Shown here: one piece after another, positions 36,700-49,738 of the stretch
Layout: each line of letters opens with the position of its first letter
Numbering within the stretch: the stretch's first letter is position 1
The notes under the pieces: generated by a model
Seen by the model: the letters and a program-made list of their open reading frames with translations, nothing else
Databases searched by the model: none
Told to the model about the DNA's origin: nothing
Assembly: GCA_003254905.1 (NCBI GenBank)
Contig: QANU01064082.1
Span: 1 to 64,000, forward strand
DNA from: Nissolia schottii
Taxonomy: Eukaryota > Streptophyta > Magnoliopsida > Fabales > Fabaceae
Length of the DNA stretch: 64,000 bases
Direction of reading: 5' to 3'
Position numbers and translations under genes: made by a program

Positions 36700-36990
36700 G
36701 CTGAGTGGCCCCAGGCGCCGCTGAGCGGAATGCATCAGAAAGTAAGTTTTTTTAAAACGTGAACTCCAGGGCGCTGAGCAGTCAGAGGATCCGCTGAGTG
36801 GCCTGAAGGTCACTGAGGATGAGGATAAGGATGGAAAGATATTTTTGAAAGTCGAGCCCTAGCTCGCTGAGCGAAAGGAGTTACCGCTGGGCGATGAGGC
36901 TCTTACCGCTGAGCGATGCGGCTCTGATCGCTGAGCGGATTAAGCTCAAACCGCTGAGCGAACAAGAGGTTCCGCTGAGTGGCCTGAGAC
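36700..36990 (+). repeat. GCTGAGCGG word cluster in the outer LTR
   Basis: About ten variants (CCGCTGAGTGG, CGCTGAGCGG, CGCTGAGCGA, CGCTGGGCGA) at irregular spacing of 20-40 bases. Confidence 0.85.
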
Positions 36991-38575
36991 TTGAACGTCT
37001 CAGGGAGGCTGTCTTGAGGCACATAATCCAACAAGTGATGCTTTGCATGATATGTATGACTGAAGTATATGAACTATGTGATGTAATAGATAGCATGTAT
37101 GTGGAACATTGCATGTAGAATAAGTATGTTAGAAATGGTTATGCTATCATGCATCATGAGGACTAGAGGTTAATCACGCAAAGCTTAAAGATCATAATTG
37201 AACGTTAGGGAACAAGTATGTAGCTATATGATAGTAAGTATCTCTTGGCGGACACGCCCCTCACCAGTCCCAAAAGGGTGGATTGGTTAATGATGATGAA
37301 AGAAAAGAAAGAAAAGAAAGAAAGAAAGTAAAGAAAAGATGAATGAGAAAGGGTGATGTCACACCTAAAGTTATGAGAATGATGTTGGAGCCAGCTCCCG
37401 CCTCCTACCTAGTGGAGGTTAGCCCACTTGATTAGCGGCGATGGACACTAGACCCCATCAGTGGTTAGCAACCACTCTAGTGTGAGCGCAGCTTGGTCGT
37501 CGTCAAGTTGGGAACAGAAGTGGTTGTAGTCGTTTGGCCACGGCTACATGGGCGAAGGACTAGATGAGAAAGCGCTAACCCGGGTAAGCCGGTATGCGTA
37601 AGAAAAGAGATGAGAAGACGTTAACCCGAGCAAGCCGGTATGCGTAAGAAAAGACAAGAAGGACGCTAACCCGGGTAAGCTGGTATGCGTAAGAGAACCC
37701 CATGCATAAAGTATGAAATGAATGAATATGTAATGATGTGATGAATAAGTATATGATGTATAAGTTATGATAAGGTATGTAAGTATATGTATGAAGTAAG
37801 TACCGTCATGAGAACGCTCGAGACGACTATGTATGCAAGCAAGAAAAGTTAACAAGCGCGTGAACTTAGATAAGAAAGACTAGATCCTCAGTCACATAGT
37901 AAAGTAGATAAAGTCATTCAGGACTTTAGGCCAGATAATAATCAGTAGGATGTTAGTATGCATGTAAACATAGAGATCTCCTGAGCGGCCTTGTTCATAA
38001 GTAAGTAAAGAAGTACCCCCACGCTAAGGTTAATCACTCAGGACGACTGTTCTCACCCCCACTCGCTTATGCTTCCAGGAGCAGGTGAAGACTATGAGGG
38101 CTACAAGGAGCCAAATGAGGAGTTACCTGCGGAGCAGTGATGGCCCGAGGGCGGATTAGCAGAAGACCATGCTTTTTGATATATATTTGGATATGTATTT
38201 TGATGTATTTGACTTGTATATGTAAACTATTATGATATTCTGTTGGTTGTAATTTGTGATGGACCAGACACTTGTTTATGTAATTATTTATGCCATGAAT
38301 GACTATTACTCGTAAGCTCAAGCTCTATCGGTTGTATTATATGTTTTGATTCACACGCGGCTCATACTTTCCAAATAAAGTAACAAGTAGAAAAGTTTTA
38401 AAATGGTCCCTATTTTCCCTAATCCGGTATTTTTGAAAGCTAATAAATGACTATAAGTAATCCCACCCAACGAGCAACAACCTAGTGAGCATTGTGTACT
38501 ACTCGAGGGTATGCAGTTAGCTAGGGTGTTACATTAATTATGTGGTGTGAATTCGATTCTTATCGACATAAAAAA

Positions 38576-39065
38576 AAGGAAAAACATTTCGTGGTCAACA
38601 ATCTAGTTGAAAAAAAAAATCCCTCCACCTACACAAATCAAAACAAAGGAACACAAGAGAATTTTTATGCAGTTCGACCTCAATTGCCTATATTTGCATA
38701 TGAGAATAAATAAAATTCATTATACTTGGGAGCAAAATTATAATCACCAATAGACAAACTTTCATACAACAATAGTTCAAACCATCCTCCAAAATAATTT
38801 GTGTACAAAGTTACAGACCCTTTACCACAACTCTTGTGTCGTTGCTACTCGCGATACATGCTACCTGATAGCTACATTACAAAGAAGACTTTAGACGCAA
38901 GGAACCTGACACTGGGATCCACTAAGACTTCTCACATTTTTGCTCAACTCTCATACCCCAACTAATTTTCCTTACAATTATTTAATAGAGCGCGAACGAG
39001 TGCAATGCATGAGAATTGTACAATTTGAATATAAAATACATTGACGTTGAAAAGAAATTATGGCT

Positions 39066-39116
<51 letters not shown>

Positions 39117-39870
39117 CAATCATATTATTAAATAAAAAAATTAAAAACTACACAATATTTGATGTATAGTTTTTGTAGTTAATTGTAACAATACAACTTT
39201 TAGAAATATATTTAAAAATAATTAATTCTAATGCACAATTAGAAATGACAATAGGAGTAAAGGATAGTCTCCTGTTCCCCAACACCGTAGATGAAAATTC
39301 ATTATCCTCGCACTAGTACTCATGTTTCACTACTCTATATAGATGAATAGGTACCTATGATGACCACAATGTCATTAAAATATTAAATATTTTGCCCAAA
39401 TCTAATAAAAAACGAAGTTATCAAAGGATAATCTAGGAGTGTTCATGACCTGGTTTGACTTAATGGCCTTCACCTGACTCAACTTTTTTAGTCGAGTTCA
39501 GATTATTAAATTTGACCCGATGACCTTTCAGGTTGGGCTCGGGTTATGCTTCAAATTGACCCAACCTAACCTAAAATCATATAGTTTTTTAAAATTTATA
39601 TTTCTGTAAAAAATTAGTTATAAATTATTAAACCTTTATACTTCATTTAGTATTCTTTACAAAATATTATGTTACTTTTTAATTGATATAATTTGTTTTG
39701 AAATATCTATTACAAGTTATCTTTTAAATTTAGTTTGCTACATGTAAAATTTTATGACTTTATTATGTGTAGTATTCAAACCTTAGATATTACCTAAATA
39801 TTGGGCCAACACAATTTGACCTAGTTATTAGTGGGTCATTATAGGGTTGGGTTTGGGCTCAAGGAAATGA
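38576..39870. other. AT-rich intergenic DNA, no gene recognised
   Basis: Contains (TA)n at 39067-39112 and a stretch with GACC/GGGTT words (39440-39560, 39790-39850) like decayed transposon ends. No coding. Confidence 0.6.
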
Positions 39871-39879
39871 TTTAATCAT

Positions 39880-40275
39880 AAATACTATATATAATATATA
39901 CATACATACATAAACTTAATATATACATACATACATATTAAAATGTACTATAAATAATATACACATACATGCATAACAACTAATATATACATACATAACA
40001 TACTATATATAATATATACATAATATACATATTAAAACAACTAATATACACATACATACATATTAAAACATACTATATATAATATATACATAACATAACT
40101 TAATATACATAAACATATTAAAATATAACTGTATATATAATATATAATATATACATATATAAAATAATATATAATATATAATATTAAAGTATATAATATA
40201 TACATATATAAAATAATGTAAACATACATAGTATAAAATATACATATATAGCATAATATATACATATATACATAC
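39880..40275. repeat. Long TATA/CATA compound microsatellite
   Basis: About 390 bases of ATATACATACATA-type repeats with short interruptions. Frames on the minus strand are low-complexity and not genes. Confidence 0.9.
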
Positions 40276-41826
40276 ATAGCTGGTGTTGGTGGTGGCGCGG
40301 CAGCAGCGAGGGCGACGACAGCAACAAGAGCGACGGCAGAGACAGCGGCGGCGGCAGCGATGAGAGAACCACGATTTGGGAGAGAGTTTTGGAGAGTTTG
40401 GGAGAGAATGCTGCGGGGGAGGAGCTTTTAAAGCAATGACGGTTCACATTACCGTCGGACATAAACGATTATCGTCGCATTTTTTCGACGGTAAAGGGAT
40501 AGGAATTTGAACGTTGGAGAAGACGCATCGACGTGGTCGTTACTGTTACCATCGGTATTACCCGACGAAAACGCAACATTTATTGCTTCGAGGAACGTGC
40601 TTAGACTTCTGCACTGATTGCTATTCTGAGGTCATTACCATCAGACAAATCCGACGGTAACACGTGCAATTATTTTTTCGATAAACTAGCTCAGACTTTA
40701 ATTAAATTACATTAATTAAAATGTATAAATTAAAAAATGATAAATTAAAAAATTATTCTCCTAACCTTTCTAACCCACCCAAACCGGCGGGATAGCGACT
40801 GGCCAATATCGGAATGGTAATGCGAGGGTAGAAAATGTTATCTTCGCCAACCTGGCCTTGTGATCCTCCAATTATGCCGATGGTGATGCGAGGGTAGAAA
40901 ATGTTATCTTTGCATCGTACGAGTGGATGCAAAGGTAACATTTCCCCCCTCGTGTCATTATCAGCATAATTAGACAAGCCTCACATTTTGGGAAAGTAAA
41001 TTTGGGAAGGACAGAAGAGTGGGAGTACCACAGGGGGGATGGGTAAAAAAATGTTATCTTCGCCGACCTGGCCTTGTGATCCTCTAATTACGCCGATGGT
41101 GATGCAAGGGCGCATCGTAAGTGGATGCGAAGGTAACATTTCACCCCCTTGCATCACCACTAGCATAATCGAACAAGCCTCACATTTTAGGAAAGTAAAT
41201 TTGGGGAGGACAGAAAAGTGGAAGTACCACGGGGGGATGGGTTTTTATAGCAATGGCTGAGCAGATTACCATCGGATTAGTCCGACGATAACTATATATT
41301 TATGACAACGTTGAACGTTGTGGAAAACGTGTCGGTTAGTATTTTTCGAGGTGATTATTTCCGAGACGATTACCGTCGGTTTAGTCCGACGGTAACTATA
41401 TATTTATGGCAACGTTGAACGTTGTGGAAAACGTGTTGGTTAGTATTTTCGAGACGGTATCGTCGGTTCAGTCTGACGATAAATGGTTAGTATTTCCAAG
41501 ATGTTACTGTTGGTCCTTGTCGACGGTAAAGTGAGTCCCACACACCTGGCATATTATAATTGGCTTGAATTTACCGCCTGCAGTGACTGACGGAAATGAT
41601 TTTTATTTTTTTATAAACAAAACTTCACATTTTTTACCGCTGGTTTAGGCCGACGGTAACGTTTTGGCACCCTTTTCCGCGAACAATTATTGTTGGTGTT
41701 ACTGTCAGATTTTTGTGCCGACGACAATCTAATTCCTCTTTCCCGGTTCTTTTCGCGCAAGCCGGTTACCATCGGCTCATGTCCGACGGTAATACGTTGA
41801 CGGTAATAGTCAAATTTCTTGTAATG
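40276..41826. mobile_element. CACTA-type transposon right part with subterminal repeats
   Basis: From 40440 on there are repeated TACCGTCGG ... CCGACGGTAA pairs. The end CAAATTTCTTGTAATG (41811-41826) inverts to CATTACAAGAAATTTG, a one- or two-base variant of the CACTACAAGAAA terminus. A GC-rich trinucleotide stretch (40276-40360) adjoins. No transposase domain is visible, so it is non-autonomous or truncated. Confidence 0.7.
40840..41240. repeat. 216-bp imperfect tandem duplication in the CACTA element
   Basis: ACCTGGCCTTGTGATCCTC occurs at about 40849 and 41065 with the following 200 bases largely conserved. A separate 104-bp duplication (CGTTGAACGTTGTGGAAAACG) lies at 41281-41460. Confidence 0.85.
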
Positions 41827-44040
41827 TTTGCCACCACCACCCCTCTATCTCTTCTTCCCGCATCCTGACCACAATTTAATTTGGGATTGGAGTCAAAGGA
41901 AAAAACAGATTTTCCTGTTTTCATAAAGTTGAGTACGATCATGGCAAGTTGCTCACTGTCTACTGACTGTAGACCATTTTTGGTGGCATGAAGTCAAGAT
42001 AAAATCAGATTTGCACATTTGCGAGGGAGTCACTTGTGAGCGAGGAAGCAAATCGGAGAAAAACGGGAGAGATAGAGAAAGAGAGGTGCACCCACAATTC
42101 ATGTTCAGCGGCCTTGTTCTTCTCTTGTGTATGTCTCTGTAATTTTATGTTTGTGTTGTGAAAGATTGACTTCATTGTACTATGAACATGAGGGAGGGGG
42201 CTTTGGGTTGTGAAAGATTGTGACTTCATTGATTGGGACTCCATTATTATTGATTGGTTTGATGAGAAAATTAATTGGCATGAAGGATTTTCCTCCAATG
42301 ACATACATGGTGGAACTTCAAACTTGCACACTCAATGTTTAATAAAATGTCTCACAATGACTTGAATTTATTTATATTCCTTACAGTGATTCTACAACAT
42401 CTCTTTTTCTAGTTATACAATTCCAAAAGAAAAATGTAGAAAAAAGAGAAAAATAATGAGCAAAACAATGTTTTTATGATGAATTTCCTCCATAGGGGAT
42501 ATGATTTTTGTTTGCTTCAATTTTATGTTTTTGATCTCTTGATGATGAAGAAGATTGGAGTATCTAGATTGTGATGTAGGGGGCATGACCACCACCACGA
42601 ATGGTGGCACTGGCAAAGGGCATGTCTTCCTCCTTCATCGTGGTGGAGCGGATGGCGGCGCAAATCTTCATAATTGTGTTGGATGTGAGGAGTATGGGGG
42701 GTGGGGTTAAAATAGGAAATGAATTTAGCTACATTTTTTCAAAAAATGTTTGATCACATTTTTAAAATGTTGCTAAATGTAAATTGACCACCATATTTCC
42801 TAGGTGAATCATTCACCAAAACTTCTAAGGTGAATCTTAGAAGCCGCCCATCTATTTATTGCAATACTCGATTTGCAAGTGCCTAACAAGTATCGGTATC
42901 GGGTACAAAATTATTTAGAAGTATCTATGCTTTACTTGTCAAATTTGAAGATGATAGTACTTGAAGAATATCCGCAAATGTACTATATATTAGTTGATTC
43001 AAATGGTTTTTGAGATTCATTTTTTCTAATGCAAGTTCTTGAATTTAAGTATTGTAAATAGAAAAAAAAATTAGTACTATGAGAATTTTACTTTTATAAT
43101 GAATCAAGCTAACTTTATAATTTGGTAAAATTTAGTGAATTTTGCATCAAACTGGTTAAAAAAATCTACAATAATTCAATTCAATAAATTTTTATATTTT
43201 TTTTACACGAGTAGAGTGTTCATTAGTGCAAGCTCGATAAATAATCCTCAAACTCACATCGGTAGATATCATGATCGTGTACTAGAAAAACATGAAAATT
43301 CATTGAATGAATTTTCATGATTCAGTTTATTTACTAGAATTTCTGAGTAAGTAAACTTAGTTTTTTTTTAATAAAGTAAAATTAGTTTGACTCAAATCAA
43401 ACATGAATCAAACTAGATTATGATATCAAAGACCCTTATTGTGTAGCCAAGCATTTTGAATTTAATTAATTTGATCAAAATTAGTGCACTTTTTTTTCAA
43501 TAGCGTGCATATGTTCCTGTCATTGCAGTCATATATGTTAAGTTCAAGGAGAAAATAAAGGATTATTCATTAGATTATTTAGTAAAGTCCACACACAATT
43601 GATATAAAGTAGATATCTCTCACACTTTTTCATTTTTGAAACCAAACTCATTTTGATGACATGGTCAAGGGTAGTAAGCACACTTTTATGTTTAACTTTT
43701 AGCGTGAATAAATAAAGATAAGAGAATTAAAAGAAAAATAAAAATCAAATATTGCTAAAGGGAAAAATTTACTTAAATACTCTCTTATTTTAGGAGAATG
43801 TGATCTGAAGCAGCATCCTCTCCTCCAAATCTAAAATCCAATTGGATAACGTTGAAGACTTTATTTTGAGTCACACGCAGAACTATACATGTCTCACATG
43901 CCGAAAAGAAATGACTTGAAAACCAAGTACAGACATGTGCCTCATATCATAATACACAATACATATTGTGCTGTGAACCAAATCCATTAATCCATATTTA
44001 ACCATAACTAATTGCATTTAAGAAGGGGAAATTAAAGAGA
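41827..44040. other. Intergenic DNA, no gene recognised
   Basis: Short unrelated frames only. A doubled segment with GTTGTGAAAGATTG occurs at 42155-42225. Confidence 0.6.
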
Positions 44041-44146
44041 GGGAGAGAGAAACATTAGAGGCTGCCACTTGATCAGTTCCATGCAGGGAATGTGCAGAAC
44101 ATGGTGTACATTTCATGCTGCCTCACTGTCCCCCCCTTTGTCACAT

Positions 44147-44148
<2 letters not shown>

Positions 44149-44184
<36 letters not shown>
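44149..44184 (+). repeat. (CT)n microsatellite
   Basis: About 18 CT units within a longer CT-rich region to 44260. The long frames crossing it are artefacts. Confidence 0.95.
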
Positions 44185-44189
<5 letters not shown>

Positions 44190-44399
44190 CAAAGGCCATG
44201 CACTCCCAAATCTGTCTCTCTCTCTCTCATGTGCTCCCCATGTGCTCCTTTCTCTCTCTTCATGTAACGGAGCCTTGCTGGCCCCCATATCACCTTCACA
44301 TGCACCCTTTGGGGGAAGCCACACCTCTAATACAACTAACTAGCCTACCACATCGCCCCCTCATTTTTCTCTAGCAAAGTGACCCAAATGCCCTCTCAT

Positions 44400-45792
44400 T
44401 TTGTTGCATTACTTTGTGGTAGAAAAAAAGTTTAAGAGGATTTGATATTGATTATCTCATCAAAATCAAAACATGTTTTTAAATTCTTTGAACACTTACA
44501 AAAGTATTTATAGATTATTCATCAACATGACTTTTGCATCATTAGTAGATTTTGTTGCATCATTAAGTTTAGAGTAAATAATTAATTTGGTCATAATATT
44601 TTTATTTTGACATTAATTTAGTTTTAATTTTTTTTTACATTAGTTTAGTATTAATACTTTTTTGTTTGACATTAATTTTATCTTAAAAAATATTTAACAT
44701 AAATTTAGTCTAATATTTTAAAATTTAATGTCAATTTAATCTAACCTTCATATGAATAAAATTAATGAGATTTAATTATCAGGTCGAATTAATGTTAAAT
44801 TGTGAAAATGTTAAAAATAAATTAATATCAATAACTATTTTAAGATGAAATTGTCGTCAAGATAAAAATGCTATTACTTAATTTAAAATAGCCTGATTTT
44901 TAGGGAAGAGAAGCTTCGTTTTGCTACAAATTGTGAATCATCATGATCTTTTATTAATATGTGATCCTTTTCACCATTTGTTTATATAAATTTGTCCTTT
45001 TCCGGTAGTGCCACACTAGTAGCATACAAGGTCACAATTCATGGATTATTTTATTGGTTAGCTATTTATACACCACAAAAATTAATATATTATGTACACC
45101 ATACAAAGAAATAAATATTATAAAATAGAAAAATAAATATTACCAGACATATAAATGAGCAATATTAAATACATGTGTGTTTCTGTATGCACAAAAATAG
45201 AGAAACAAACATTATTAAAAACTTAAACAAATAATATTAAATACACATGTGTTCGTGCTCGCATAAATATTCTACGATAATGTTTGTTTTTATGTGTTGT
45301 GTTATAATTTTTGTTACTTTATCTTATAATATTTATTTCTATGTGTGAATATGTATAAGATATCAACTTTTTACATGTACAAAAAATATTTTTTTACATT
45401 ATTTTTTATATGTTTAACTATACTTCTAAAAATACGTTTAATCGCATTTATAAAGTATGGATAAGTACAAAGAAACTAACTTGATCCACATTTAAAAGTA
45501 ATAGAGAGGTTAACAATGACCCTATTTTTTTTATTAAAGACTAAATTGACATATCAATAAGTTAAGGGAGCAAATTAAACCTTTACTCAGGCTAAAATTA
45601 TACTTAAGATCATAAAATTGATAATTAGTCAGCATAATATCACTTGCGTGCTTACATACATGATGCATGTGCAAATATCACAATTCACGACATACACACG
45701 TCTTTTCTGTGATACACTTAATTAGTACTTCCTTCTATTTTATTATATTTAAAATAGTGGAGTATTTTTAAAATGGTTAAAATAAAAGGCAC

Positions 45793-45831
<39 letters not shown>

Positions 45832-48540
45832 ATTAAAAAAATGGGTTTCAGTTAAGGGAGAAAAACAGGAATGCAAGTGGAAAGAGACAAGAAAGGAAAA
45901 AGTAGACATTCATGCAACAGATGAGACAACATATAAATTGAAATTAGGTGTAACGTTAATTAAATTCCTAAAACACTCCATAAATATTTGGAGAAAATTA
46001 TATCTTGACGCATCTCCTTTGAATAACTATACTTGCAGCTTTTTTTTTTCAAAAGATAATTTCCAACTTTATTATAATTGTAACAGTAAAAGAAAAATAA
46101 AATTGTCATCATTATTATTATTATAGAGACCTCCAAACCATCAAATCGAAAATAATTTAGCAAGGTATTAGAGAAAAATCTCGTTAATTTTTTTTTAAGA
46201 AAAAACCAATTAAAAAAAAACTTTTTTTTTGATATAAAGAGTGTCTAAACATTCTAAATTAAAGCAATTTATTAGTGTTTACATCAATATGATGTAGTAC
46301 ACCATCATCTCAAGTTACAAGATTAACAACATTACACAAACTAACCCCAAATCCCTCTTGGCAACATTCCGGAAAGAACTTGCATTCTTTTTGTAGAAAT
46401 TCTTAGAAAATTCAATAGCCTAATACAAATGCATGTGACCGCTTACTTGGACTTGGTATTTTTCATGAATCCTATCTTCGGCATTACCATGTTCTTCATG
46501 GGATAAACATTTTAGGCTCCTTCTTTTGACTTTGGGCATCATATGAATATGTTCTTTCTTGTTTCACGTTGTTCTTGATGCCTTGGACTTTCCTATACAT
46601 AAGATTATTCACTAGAAAGTATAGTTAGTCCAATGTGTTCTAATATCTTTATTCATAAGATTTTAATTAGGGTTGATGACGATACTCTCCCAGAATATAA
46701 TGAAACCTCTCAAATCTCTTTGTTTTAGCAATATCAAGAGATTTCCTTACTTTCTTTGAACTTAAATAAAAAATTCTAAATAATTAGAATTTTCTAACTC
46801 CCAAACACTATCGCAATGCACAATCTATACTTGCAACTAAAATGATATTTCAGTTATTGAGATCAATAGTGGATAGGACGTGAGTCGGCACGATGTTTTA
46901 TAAGTGTGATGTGAGTTAGTATGATGTTCTTATATATAAGACGTGGGTCAACACAATATCTTGTATAAAGTGAATATAAAAAGCACGACTCCTTCTAATA
47001 TATTTGTGCTCATAATAATGCAAAAGCCTAATACCACACAACATGATACTTTGAGAAGTACTCACTTATGTTCAAATTATTTATCACTTTAGTTAAATAT
47101 ACGTATAAAATATACATATATTTAAAACAAATCAAAATTTAGTGTAATTTATGAAACAGTTTTATTAAATTAATCTTACTTAATTATAATTTTTTTATTG
47201 AATAATTAATTGTAGTTTCTTACTATGTATGTTGTATTAATATTACTTAGGCAGGTTCTCAATAGAGGGGTATAATTGAAAATTTAATAATAAATTTTGC
47301 GAAAAAAAAAAGAGAAGTAACAGATACTTTCAATAGAGAAGAAATTATTAAAATGGCAAATAATTTAACTCAAAGGTACTATGAATATTTTGAATGAAAA
47401 AAAATACATAAAACTTCACAACTAAAATACGAAAAGTACTGACCCTCAACCTCAAACACTGTAATTTTAAACTTTTTAATTCAGGATTATTACGTTGATA
47501 TCCGAATTAATTGAAACGAAGATCCTTGTGATTATATTCGAATGATATGGGGACAATATGGTAATTAAGAATGTGAAGTTCCCCGGGACCTTTCACATGT
47601 GCCGTTACAGAGGGGTAAGGCTTTACTTTCTGCCTCTCTGGCTCACTCGCAAGTTGTGCCTCTCTTCCCGCTTTCCCTTTTTCAATTGGGGTCACATACG
47701 AGACTAGTGTCCTCTACCTCATCAAATTACAATCATAACCTTTTCTTACAGCAACGTAACATCCAATCCTTCATGTTATATTTGGCCCCACTATTTTTCA
47801 TACTCACAATGCATGCTGCATATTAATTGCACTGGACCCTTATATTTGGTTAGATGTGGGGCTAAAAAATGCCATGCTTTTTCGGTTCATATAATATCTT
47901 TCTAGTGAATTGGGTTTTAGGAAATTTCAACTTTCCTTTTTCATGGTAATTGGGATTAATTAAACAATTTCTGCAGCATGATTTTCTACTTATTATTGTC
48001 TTGATAATTTCTTATTCCCCTGACAAAAGACAATGATGTTAATACATACATGTAACTATATATATTGTACAATTCCAAATAGCCATTTCGGTCATTTTGC
48101 CTATGACAATAATGACACCTACTTCTTTTCAATTAGTTAATAATCTAATTAGAAATGTTGCGGTATTTCAAAAACGAAAATAATGAAGGATATTGATCGA
48201 TACACTTGTGATAAAAAAATGTCACAAATTGCACATTGTTAATGCGTTACATTTTTTATATGCAGGAAAGATACATGTATCCTATAATCCTATGTCTTGA
48301 CATTTACTTAGTCAATGTTAATTTATATTTTATTCATCTCAACAATGAAAATCTTTATAGATGTAAATATTTGAACCTTTTAAAACATATATTCATTTAA
48401 AAATAAAGAGATATGAATTGCAATAAGTATACCTCCGGCACACATAAATGTTAAAAGAAATTTCCTGTGAAAGACATCTTTCACAACACAACAGAAATGA
48501 AAAGAAAAAAGCATTGCAATAAAATTTCAAAAAACTAAAT
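44400..48540. other. AT-rich intergenic DNA with small repeats
   Basis: No gene seen. It contains decayed TTTAGT/ACATTAATTTAG repeats (44570-44870), (TA)n (45797-45830), and three copies of a 31-32 bp unit GACGTGRGTCRRCACRATRT at 46877-46971. Confidence 0.6.
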
Positions 48541-48560
48541 ACACATACATAATATTAAGG

Positions 48561-48562
<2 letters not shown>

Positions 48563-48610
<48 letters not shown>
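48563..48610 (+). repeat. (CT)n microsatellite
   Basis: About 24 CT units. Confidence 0.95.
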
Positions 48611-48613
<3 letters not shown>

Positions 48614-48752
48614 TATATTCTCTCAAGGGTTTATGAAACTTTACCCACAATGGGGAGAAAAACTCAATGCCAAAACAGCACTGACCTGAGCAACAGGCTC
48701 TCTCTATGTATATTTTGTTGAATTTAAGTGTGACTGTTTAAAAAGTCTTACA

Positions 48753-49192
48753 TTAGTTGGTTATGAACTAAGTGAATGATATATAAGTGAGAGGACTTAT
48801 AGAATCATTGTTTTAAATTTTTGGGTCAAAATGTGGTGTCCAGCTGTATGATTTTTTATTTATCCCATCGATATTGATCTCAACGGTTTTGGACTCTCCT
48901 TGCCAAACAAGTGGCATTGGAGCCAATGGTTCGGATCGGCCTGGTATGTCAGTTGTTGAATTTAGGTCTAGGATTCCTTATATCAAAAGTCTCCTTTGCA
49001 ATGTGGAGTCCAAGCGGCATGTCCCGTGGTGTGACGGTGGTACACGTGAAGATAAGTGTAACTCTTATTGATGTCATTGAATACTCGAATGAGCATAAAC
49101 TTTTGAGTTGGTCATGAACTAAGTCAATGCATATAAGTGAGATGACTCATAGACTCATTACTTTTAGGTTTTGTATCAAGATGTGGTATTCA
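48753..49192 (+). repeat. Two LTR-like repeat copies, about 350 bases apart
   Basis: 48753-48842 and 49104-49192 share TGAACTAAGT, ATATAAGTGAGA and CATAGACTCATT-type words in order, with ATGTGGTRTYCA at the end. They look like decayed LTR promoter parts (ATATAAGTGAGA). The second lies about 550 bases upstream of the bHLH gene. Confidence 0.6.
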
Positions 49193-49738
49193 ACGTGATT
49201 TCTTATTTATTCTATCGGTGTTAATCTCCCGAGTTTTAGATTCCTAACATATTTCACAACTTAAAATAATTAGTTGCACGAAAAATAATCAATAACTAAA
49301 AAAGAATTGCCCGTAATATCAAAGGTTTGAATTCTAAAGTCACCGCTTAACTAAATATTTATTCAACAATCACTTCCGACCCTAAATTGCTTAAATAATT
49401 CTATGCCAGGCGTGATTCCTATGAAATTTTGTAAGAGTATATCCCATCAAAAATAAAACTCATTTCCAAACATTTAGATAGATGGATCCAAGATATTTCT
49501 AAATTATTTTTTCATAAAATAAAATAAAACATAGGCATAGAAAAAAACAAAAGCAATGGCATTTGTGTAATAAGCAATATCATCAAGTGGCAATCTCTTT
49601 AAGCCCCATTACTTAAACCCAGAACCCCTCACTGCCCTCACCCCCAAAAAACAGAACACCACACACAACCTTTTCCTCCTTCTCTCTGCTTCTTCATATT
49701 TTTTCTTTCTCCCTCTGTTTTCTCGGTTTTCAGTGGAA

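Larger units (their letters stand above)
32391..38533 (+). mobile_element. Outer solo LTR (gypsy), about 3.0 kb, split by an inner solo LTR
   Basis: It begins TGTAACATCCC (32391), ends GGGTGTTACA (38533) and is flanked by TTAAT on both sides. Its own sequence is 32391-33592 plus 36699-38533, about 3037 bases. The part at 32800-32950 matches the inner LTR at 33810-33940 (GACGACCGTGCGCGACGCAC). The part at 37560-38533 matches 35770-36693. It has a TATA box (CTATATAAGGC, about 33147) and no coding sequence. A cluster of GCTGAGCGG words lies at 36700-36990. Strand is chosen from the TATA box. Confidence 0.9.
32347..38575 (+). mobile_element. tRNA-derived SINE split by a solo LTR
   Basis: 32347-32390 carries an A-box-like GTGGCTTGATGG. 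38539-38570 carries a B-box-like GTGTGAATTCGATTC followed by an A-rich tail (about 38568-38586). Removing the LTR and one TTAAT copy joins the two boxes at normal spacing, giving a typical plant SINE head. The split identifies the SINE as older than the LTR. Confidence 0.65.

Noticed and set aside
38866..38890. CATTACAAAGAAGAC as left end of the CACTA element ending at 41826
   Set aside because: Only the first bases match, and no subterminal words occur nearby until 40440.
40041..40277. Tyr/Ile-rich frames
   Set aside because: TATA/CATA microsatellite read as protein.
44050..44215. Possible miR408- or miR167-like words near GCAGGGAATGTGCAGAACATGG and GGCTGCCACTTGATCAG
   Set aside because: Too many mismatches to the mature sequences and no hairpin arm pairs with them.
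44069..44374. Frames of 83-101 residues with leucine-serine or arginine-glutamate repeats
   Set aside because: They translate a (CT)n microsatellite; no start context or protein pattern.
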